Shown: positions 6,396 to 10,874 of the stretch, in pieces
How the letters are laid out: each line of letters begins with the position of its first letter
Numbering within the stretch: the stretch's first letter is position 1
Assembly: GCA_035541995.1 (NCBI GenBank)
Contig: DATKMG010000241.1
Coordinates: 1-10,874 of the forward strand
DNA length: 10,874 bases
From: DATKMG01 sp035541995
GTDB lineage: Bacteria > Acidobacteriota > Terriglobia > Versatilivoradales > Versatilivoraceae
Direction: 5' to 3'
Program-made: the position numbers and the translations under genes
The notes under the pieces: model-generated
What the model was told of the DNA's origin: nothing
The model's database searches: none
The model's input: the letters and a program-made list of their open reading frames with translations, nothing else

Positions 6396-6608
6396 GTTGT
6401 AGACGTCAGCGGCAATCGTCTGGGGACCGATCTGGCCTCGCCCAGTTTCGGTCGCATTGTGGAGAGCGGCCTGGCCCAAGTCCTGCAATTCGGGCTCAAA
6501 TTCTTCTTCTACGCTGGATTCGCGGGGCCGCTGCATGTGCCGTCAGTCATCCCTGATGCAAGCTGGTATCTGGGAACCCATATCAGGGCTGCGTTCACAG
6601 AATATTAA
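6396..6608 (+). pseudogene. Remnant of the C-terminus of a TonB-dependent receptor
   Basis: In the frame opened after the TAA at 6393 the translation reads VVDVSGNRLGTDLASPSFGRI followed by VESGLAQVLQFGLKFFF up to 6509. This is the last-strand pattern (SxxFGRI...R.LQFGLK..F-stop) common in large Acidobacteriota TonB-dependent/Oar-like receptors, which end at the final aromatic residue. Here the next codon is TAC instead of a stop, and the frame runs on for about 32 unrelated residues to TAA 6606. No upstream barrel is readable in any frame, so only the tail of a former gene seems to survive. It is distinct from the intact receptor at 3073, whose end is ALRIGLTARF. The identification rests on pattern memory without alignment. 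Confidence 0.5.
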
Positions 6609-6649
6609 GAATTTGAGGTTGGACGTCAACGGAAAGGTTTCTATTTAGA

Positions 6650-7387
6650 GTGTTTCCAATCAAGGGGAATGGCAAGCAATGGCGCAGGTGGTGGAGAATT
6701 GGGGGAGCCGTAGCCCTAGTCTACGTAGTTTTGTCGTGCGCCCTCTTTGTGGCTATGAAAAAGCCTCCGCTGCAGTTTGCCGCCGTTATGTCCAGGATCC
6801 CCATGATATCGATGATGGTCTTCCCGTTTGAGTCACTCTGGAACATCGCTCGAGCTGGAGACTTGAAAGTGGGCGATCCGGCGCCTGATTTTCGCTTGAA
6901 ACGATACGACGATTCCACCTGGGTGCAATTGTCCAGCTTCCGTGGGGATCGCCCCGTGGTCCTCATCTTCGGGAGTTACACTTGACCACCTTTTCGGCGG
7001 GAGGTTCCCGCTCTTAACAAGATGTATGAACAGTACAAAGACAGAGTCGCTTTTTATGTCGTCTACATCCAGGAGGCACACTCCAGCGACCTCTGGCAAA
7101 TGGCAAGTAATCTTCGCGACAAGGTAATCTTTCGAAACCCGCTGAGTTTGGTTGAGCGAACCGAAGTCGCCTCCAGTTGCGTCAGAAAACTAGGAATCAA
7201 GATTCCGGCGGTGATCGACAATATGGATAACTCGACCGAGCGTGCCTACACGGGATGGCCGGATCGGATCTATCTAATCGATCAAAACACCCGAGTCGTG
7301 TTCAAGACGAAACCCGGCCCATTCGGATTTGACCCGTCCCAGCTGGAAACGCCTCTTCAGCGCTTATTCCTTCACACCCGAACCTGA
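6650..7387 (+). CDS. Iodothyronine-deiodinase-like selenoprotein, in-frame UGA read as selenocysteine (Sec112)
   Basis: One 245-residue frame interrupted only by TGA at 6983-6985. Residues 17-36 (GGAVALVYVVLSCALFVAMK) form a membrane anchor. The thioredoxin-fold domain starts near 74 with VGDPAPDFRL and VVLIFGSYT, then U112-PPFR. After the TGA the same frame continues RREVPALNKMYEQY, FYVVYIQEAH (Glu142/His144), KLGIKIPAVIDNMDN, GWPDRIYLID and KTKPGPFGFDP: the T4_deiodinase (PF00837) order, where eukaryotic deiodinases have FGSCT-U-P, YIEEAH, VDxMxN, PERLY. Bacterial relatives usually carry Cys at this position, so TGA-for-Cys is the expected Sec swap. A SECIS-like hairpin follows the TGA. The start is GTG 6650 (upstream stop at 6614), with GGAAAGG at 6631-6637 about 12 nt away. 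Probable role: membrane-bound peroxiredoxin-like redox or dehalogenation chemistry; the substrate is unknown. Expression would need selA, selB, selC and selD elsewhere. Confidence 0.85.
6983..7012 (+). promoter_or_regulatory. Bacterial SECIS-like element with Sec UGA
   Basis: UGA at 6983-6985 is followed, 17 nt later, by the apical loop of a perfect 6-bp hairpin: GCGGGA (6997-7002), loop GGU (7003-7005), UCCCGC (7006-7011), extendable by a G-U pair (6996/7012). Bacterial SECIS elements lie inside the coding region just after the UGA, with a small apical loop that has G in its first positions and a loop distance of roughly 16-37 nt. All of these are met. The lower stem is weak, and recognition by this organism's SelB is inferred. 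Confidence 0.7.
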
Positions 7388-8015
7388 AACGCGTCCCCGG
7401 CAACTGCGGTCTTCTTCCCATCATCAAATGAATCACCGCTCTGGCCAGGATGGCCGGCCAATAGCACGAGTTGTATTGTGGATTGATATCTCTTCGATTC
7501 CGACTTTCCGTTTGCCGGAACGACATGTTAAGATGGCTTCATTCATTTTCCCGATTGGGCTTTAAGGCAGGTGCTCTTGGAAAGTCTCTGTTGTCTGACT
7601 GGTTTCTCCAGATTCAATCTCAAGATCGTCCTCATTGTGTGGTTCATGCTCGCGGATATCATCTTGCTGCTCGATTTCGCTTTGCTGATCGCCTTTTGAG
7701 TTCCCCTTTGGTGGATCTGATGCTTTCCGCCTGGCTCGCTTGCGTCGTGCTTTGAGGTCAATCACTGAGTTCATTTCCGACTCTGAAAATCCCCCCTCGA
7801 TGGGCGGTAGCCGTAGGCTGTGGGGGGGGTCCCTTATCGAGAGAATCAGGGTGGCGCAGACTTCGAGATTTCAACGATGTCTGCGGCCGTCGCCCTACCC
7901 ATGGCAACAGCAGGCTTTGTGTGGCGGCACTACAGCGATTGCATCGTCGATTAGGAATCTCCCAGCTTGACAGTTACAGCCTGAGAACTGCTTCAGTTGA
8001 ATCAGAGCGCGCCGC
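7388..8015. other. Weakly coding gap with GC-rich structured DNA
   Basis: Apart from the doubtful small leftward gene at 7562-7774, nothing here resembles a known family. Around 7785-7850 there are long C and G runs (a CCCCCC run near 7791 and an eight-G run near 7822) flanking a palindromic stretch, followed by CAGAC...GTCTG (around 7858-7884). This looks like non-coding or dispersed-repeat sequence. No clear terminator for either flanking gene was found. Confidence 0.35.
7562..7774 (-). CDS. Possible small charged protein, 70 aa
   Basis: ATG 7774 to TAA 7562. The product starts MNSVIDLKARRKRARRKA (a basic N-terminus), then turns very acidic and polar (DQQSEIEQQDDIREHEPHNEDDLEIE), ending in a Ser/Thr/Gln-rich tail. 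It has no signal peptide or membrane segment, and would be a soluble, probably disordered protein. The codons look ordinary rather than random, favouring this frame over the overlapping ones, but the ribosome site is weak and I recognise no family. It could be a small nucleic-acid-associated protein or a chance frame in spacer DNA. Confidence 0.3.
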   Translation of the reverse strand: MNSVIDLKARRKRARRKASDPPKGNSKGDQQSEIEQQDDIREHEPHNEDDLEIESGETSQTTETFQEHLP

Positions 8016-10022
8016 TTACTGTCGCGCGGGAACCGCGGACAAATACGGCCCGTGAAGAAATCTCACTGGCCCTGCCACAGCCTCCAGACGATCCAAATCA
8101 AACTCCTTATAGAGATCCAGACAAAACAGTTCTGCTGCCTCACGGTATTCCACAGGTTTGTCAAGAAGATAGCCGAGACTCGCCATTCCCTCGCGGATGA
8201 TGATTTCAGAGAACAACCCGGGTTCCAATGCTGACGCGATTACGGTGGCCACCTGATTCCGTATTCCGCTGCATTCGACTCGTAACTGCGGGGTATTGGA
8301 TCGACCCTTTATCCATCGAGCAATTTCGATCAGTTGTGCTGCTTCCAGCCCGAGGGAACGGTCACCCGTGCCGTGCAGGATTTGCTGGAATTCATCGGAG
8401 TTGACTTCCCGCCAGGCATCCCCGGAAAAAACAAAATCAATGGCCAGGACCTGTTCTCCCCGGTCGACCCGGTTTGCCACTGCGTCCCCCGCGGTTTTTT
8501 TGCCCTTATCATTCACGACGAGCGTGACCGGGGCATGGTCGAGTGCCGCGATCGCCTTGAACCAGACTGCGTTGGCACTCAATCCATTGTCCATCTCGAA
8601 CAAGTATGACATCGACTCTAATCCCTTGTTCTTGGTATTGGCAACAGCCCACGTACGCTCCATCTTGACCGGTTTGTAGCGCACCAATTGCCGGAGTTTT
8701 GCCCTCTCCTCCACTACCCATGCTGCTCGGGCGGCCGCATCGGCGGGGATCGGCGGGCGAGTGATGTTACTGGCCAGTTTGCGGGCCAGTCCCAGGATGG
8801 TCAGATTGTCTTTGGGCAACCCCACGAGAAGTTCATCGTAGCTCTTGATTTCCGAATCTGATGGAATCTCATTTTCAATCACCGGCAAATTGAAGTTCTT
8901 GCTGAAGAACCGATAGGCCTCAAGACGGTTGTCCAACTGGTAATTATGAGTGCCGGGGTCGCGGTTTTCGTACCAGCCCAAGGCTTCCTCTTTGCCATAC
9001 AACCGGTAAATTGGCCTGATGGCATCGAAGATCAACGGCTTCACCAAAGGGGCACGGAAACAACAATCATCTTCGGCATTGTAAATCAACAAAGCGGGCC
9101 GGGGTGCCAACATGGCTGCCAGATGGGTGAAATCCTGTCCGTCTAGGAAGTCTGTGGCGGACTGCTCCAAATCCCCCAAATCGCCAAACCATCGAGCCTC
9201 AATTCTAGGTACCAAGGAGGAGAACCCTGCTACAGGAATGGAAACCGCCACCCTTTCGTCTAATGCACTCAACACAATGGTCTGCCATCCTCCACCTGAC
9301 AGGCCCGTTACACCCAATCGACTGTGATCGACGCTGGGATGATTGTAGAGATAATCAAGTCCTTTGCGCATGGCCAGCACGAACAACCCCAATTCGTTGG
9401 TGCCCACCAAGTCCAAATGAGCCCCGAACCAATGCTGGTTTTCCTTGTGGGCTAACTCTCCAAAGGCCAACCATTCCAGGTTTAAAGCGATGATGCCCCT
9501 CTTGGCAAAATTAATGCAGCGTTTCTGCTTGTACTCGACTGATTTCCCGGGCGCGCCCACGTGTCCATTGACGTTCAGGATTGCCGGGACCTTGCCCGCA
9601 AGATTCTCCGGCTCGTACAAGATGGCAGTGGATTGAAAGCCAGGCACAATTTCATAACGAAGCTTGCGCATCCGGTACCCTTTTCCGGTTTCGATGTTTC
9701 CCCTGTTTTCGAATTTTGGGGGGGCATCGACCCAAGCCTGCGGCCAGCCATGGAAGACAACGTCCTTCAACAGGTGTGTCCGCAAGCGCTTGGATTCCGC
9801 AGTCCATTGCTGGGCCGAGGCAGGAGCAGGAGGCTTGGCAACATGCTGCAAGAGATAATGACGCAGCTGAAATAACGACACCTGCGGCGACTGAATCTCC
9901 TCGCTCAAAATGGCCCCGACCGATTGGGCATCAGCTTGCGCCTGAGCCATGTTGGCTCGAAAGAGAAGGAGCAGGAGCAACCCAAATGCAAGACTATTGC
10001 GGCGGATAATATTGAGGATCAT
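8016..10022 (-). CDS. Secreted alpha/beta-hydrolase, acetylxylan-esterase-like, with second degenerate hydrolase-like domain
   Basis: A 668-residue exported protein. Residues 1-30 are a signal peptide (basic RR, then LAFGLLLLLLF, ending AQAQA). Residues about 60-380 form an alpha/beta-hydrolase of the acetylxylan-esterase/dienelactone-hydrolase-related type seen in Planctomycetes and Acidobacteria: VPAILNVNGHVG for the oxyanion strand, Ser242 in the GLSGGG nucleophile elbow, an acid at Asp318 or Asp319 (YNAEDDCCF) and His359 in GTHNY, a complete triad. It probably hydrolyses acetyl or other ester bonds of plant or microbial polysaccharide in the periplasm or outside. Residues about 455-668 resemble a second hydrolase core (VTLVVND..., QVLAIDF, RVECSGIRNQ), but the elbow lacks Gly-x-Ser-x-Gly and no triad is evident. 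ATG 10022 has AGGGAGG 5-6 nt upstream. No sugar-utilisation genes are adjacent. Confidence 0.82.
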   Translation of the reverse strand: MILNIIRRNSLAFGLLLLLLFRANMAQAQADAQSVGAILSEEIQSPQVSLFQLRHYLLQHVAKPPAPASAQQWTAESKRLRTHLLKDVVFHGWPQAWVDAPPKFENRGNIETGKGYRMRKLRYEIVPGFQSTAILYEPENLAGKVPAILNVNGHVGAPGKSVEYKQKRCINFAKRGIIALNLEWLAFGELAHKENQHWFGAHLDLVGTNELGLFVLAMRKGLDYLYNHPSVDHSRLGVTGLSGGGWQTIVLSALDERVAVSIPVAGFSSLVPRIEARWFGDLGDLEQSATDFLDGQDFTHLAAMLAPRPALLIYNAEDDCCFRAPLVKPLIFDAIRPIYRLYGKEEALGWYENRDPGTHNYQLDNRLEAYRFFSKNFNLPVIENEIPSDSEIKSYDELLVGLPKDNLTILGLARKLASNITRPPIPADAAARAAWVVEERAKLRQLVRYKPVKMERTWAVANTKNKGLESMSYLFEMDNGLSANAVWFKAIAALDHAPVTLVVNDKGKKTAGDAVANRVDRGEQVLAIDFVFSGDAWREVNSDEFQQILHGTGDRSLGLEAAQLIEIARWIKGRSNTPQLRVECSGIRNQVATVIASALEPGLFSEIIIREGMASLGYLLDKPVEYREAAELFCLDLYKEFDLDRLEAVAGPVRFLHGPYLSAVPARQ

Positions 10023-10137
10023 CGAAGCCTCCCTGACGTGAAACGTTCTCCCGACAATTATCTCCTTATTTTTTGCGAAATGAAGCGTGACATGATCTTA
10101 AAAGTGGCCGATGATCTTTTCAAGTTCACAACCGTGG

Positions 10138-10277
10138 ATGAAAATACTGGAGGGCCCCGCTTCGTCGGGGCTGCGGTCGCTCTCAAGGCTAGATGCGGGA
10201 CGAGGCCGTCCTGTCTCCAATTTAATGGAGACGCCGCGCCCCCGCGGCGCCCCCACAAAAACCGCATTTTCATTCAT
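10138..10277. repeat. Dispersed intergenic repeat, copy 2 (long form with four hairpins)
   Basis: It resembles 6204-6296 in the same orientation and is a run of four short stems: GCCCCG-cttcgt-CGGGGC (10154-10171), GGAC...GTCC (10198-10211), GTCTCCA-atttaa-TGGAGAC (10213-10232, perfect 7 bp) and GCCGCG-cccc-CGCGGC (10233-10248). The ends ATGAAAATaCTGGAG and ACCGCATTTTCAT match copy 1 closely. The first stem lies in a 45-bp segment (10153-10197) absent from copy 1. It carries no gene and is probably a REP/MITE-like non-autonomous element. Confidence 0.6.
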
Positions 10278-10363
10278 AAGAAGTGCCCCAAGAGCTTTTC
10301 AGGTCACCACGGCCACAAGAGAGAGTAGATAGTATCCCGATCGTGAATCAGAAAGCGATAGTC

Positions 10364-10392
10364 TTGACTGTGGATCGATCTGTCTTTAGGAT
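10364..10392 (+). promoter_or_regulatory. Sigma70-type promoter before the small membrane-protein gene
   Basis: TTGACT (10364-10369), a 17-bp spacer and TAGGAT (10387-10392; 4 of 6 to TATAAT). The expected start of transcription near 10399 leaves a leader of about 16 nt containing the AGGAAGA ribosome site (10404-10410). Confidence 0.5.
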
Positions 10393-10414
10393 CTAGTTTC
10401 GCTAGGAAGATCTT

Positions 10415-10750
10415 ATGGAACCAGTTGAGCCCCGGAAGACTAACGGGATTGCAGAAGAGCTCAAGCTCGAGGGAAGCGGAACGTTTGCCGCTCTCGCACG
10501 AGAAAGCCTGGCCATTGGGGGTTGGGTGGCGATGTGGCGGCCAATGGAGATTTACTCGTATGACTGGTGGCCACTGCGACCACGCGGGAGGATGCTCAAG
10601 AAGCTCAGCCGGATGACAGTAGAGGTTCTATTGCTCGTTGTGTATATCTCGTTTTTTCTCATTTCGGACATTGACAGCCCACGCGGTGGCGTCATTCGCG
10701 TGAAGGCACAAAATCTGCAAAGTCTTGTTGAATCCGTTCGTGCGCCCTGA
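10415..10750 (+). CDS. Small conserved-type membrane protein with GWVAMWRP/YDWWP motif
   Basis: 111 residues from ATG 10415, with AGGAAGA about 5-7 nt upstream. The centre reads ESLAIGGWVAMWRPMEIYSYDWWPLRPRGRMLKKLSRM. I recognise GWVAxWRPxEIxxYDWWPxR as the signature of short uncharacterised bacterial proteins, but know no function or symbol for them. A hydrophobic helix (VEVLLLVVYISFFLISD, about residues 69-85) predicts one membrane span near the C-terminus, while the Trp-rich motif may lie at the membrane surface. The N-terminal 30 residues are acidic and polar. It has its own promoter, is divergent from the esterase-like gene, and no operon partner is visible before the window ends. Confidence 0.65.
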   Translation: MEPVEPRKTNGIAEELKLEGSGTFAALARESLAIGGWVAMWRPMEIYSYDWWPLRPRGRMLKKLSRMTVEVLLLVVYISFFLISDIDSPRGGVIRVKAQNLQSLVESVRAP

Positions 10751-10874
10751 TCGGAAAGCCTTGAATGACTGACTTCACAGCAGAGAATTGTCGTGGCCGA
10801 GAAGCACATTTGCAAGAAACGCTACACTCAAGAGAACCAGCGGCGTGAGCAAGAATCCTGCCGGTCAAGGGCTT

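Larger units (their letters stand above)
10023..10414. other. Divergent spacer holding a repeat and a promoter
   Basis: This 392-bp stretch between the leftward esterase-like gene and the rightward small gene has no supported coding sequence. It contains repeat copy 2 (10138-10277) and a promoter at 10364-10392. The esterase promoter should lie at 10023-10130, but I could not define one. Confidence 0.5.

Noticed and set aside
6147..6536. Leftward 129-aa and 115-aa frames upstream of bacterioferritin
   Set aside because: They run antisense through the GC-rich repeat and the receptor remnant; no start signal and no recognisable family. The sense strand of the same DNA gives a clear receptor-like tail.
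7022..7387. Separate 121-aa gene starting at the internal ATG 7022
   Set aside because: It lacks the active-site strand of the thioredoxin fold and is in phase with the upstream half across a TGA; better explained as the second part of one selenoprotein.
7740..7970. 76-aa rightward frame in the gap before the esterase-like gene
   Set aside because: Spans G and C runs and structured DNA, has no ribosome site and no family resemblance.
10793..10874. Possible start of a rightward gene (GTG 10793, product beginning MAEKHICKKRYTQENQRREQ) running off the right edge
   Set aside because: Only 27 codons visible, no clear ribosome site, and an unrecognised sequence; cannot be distinguished from chance.
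1..10874. CRISPR array, tRNA or rRNA genes, insertion-sequence transposase, toxin-antitoxin pair
   Set aside because: Looked for regularly spaced repeats, cloverleaf-like segments and transposase motifs; none was recognised.

Overview
The window looks like a chromosomal segment of an environmental Gram-negative bacterium, most likely an acidobacterium or close relative. The evidence is protein style: paired TPR proteins with signal peptides, a siderophore-type TonB receptor carrying an N-terminal carboxypeptidase-regulatory-like domain, a decayed TonB-receptor tail ending in the DLASPSFGRI...LQFGLKFFF pattern common in Acidobacteriota, a bacterial deiodinase-fold protein, and a secreted two-domain acetylxylan-esterase-like hydrolase. 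The assignment is inferred; there is no rRNA or phylogenetic marker here.

Layout, left to right. A leftward TPR gene runs off the left edge (1-551). A structured spacer of short inverted repeats follows, then a rightward TPR gene (about 1207-2454). Next is a probable iron-acquisition transcription unit: a near-consensus sigma70-type promoter (2629-2657) flanked by two strong dyads, one a 7-1-7 Fur-box-like palindrome (2669-2685), then a small DUF2325 gene (from 2718) and a TonB-dependent siderophore receptor (3073-5427). Convergent to it is a bacterioferritin-family gene (6070-5570) with its own good promoter. Import, storage and a Fur-family-like operator side by side suggest an iron-homeostasis island.

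The most interesting locus is 6650-7387. Two apparently separate half-genes, 6650-6985 and 7022-7387, are in the same frame and separated only by a TGA. That TGA sits at the catalytic position of a thioredoxin-fold iodothyronine-deiodinase-like protein (...FGSYT-U-PPFR...), and a perfect 6-bp hairpin with a GGU loop lies 17 nt downstream, as expected of a bacterial SECIS element. I read it as one 245-aa membrane-anchored selenoprotein with Sec112, which standard gene calling would split or discard.

The right third holds a poorly coding 630-bp stretch with one doubtful small leftward gene, the large leftward secreted esterase-like gene (10022-8016), an intergenic repeat related to one at 6204-6296, and a small rightward gene (10415-10750) for a conserved-looking membrane protein with a GWVAMWRP-x-EI-xx-YDWWP motif. 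The two copies of the GC-rich hairpin repeat both lie in spacers between divergent genes.
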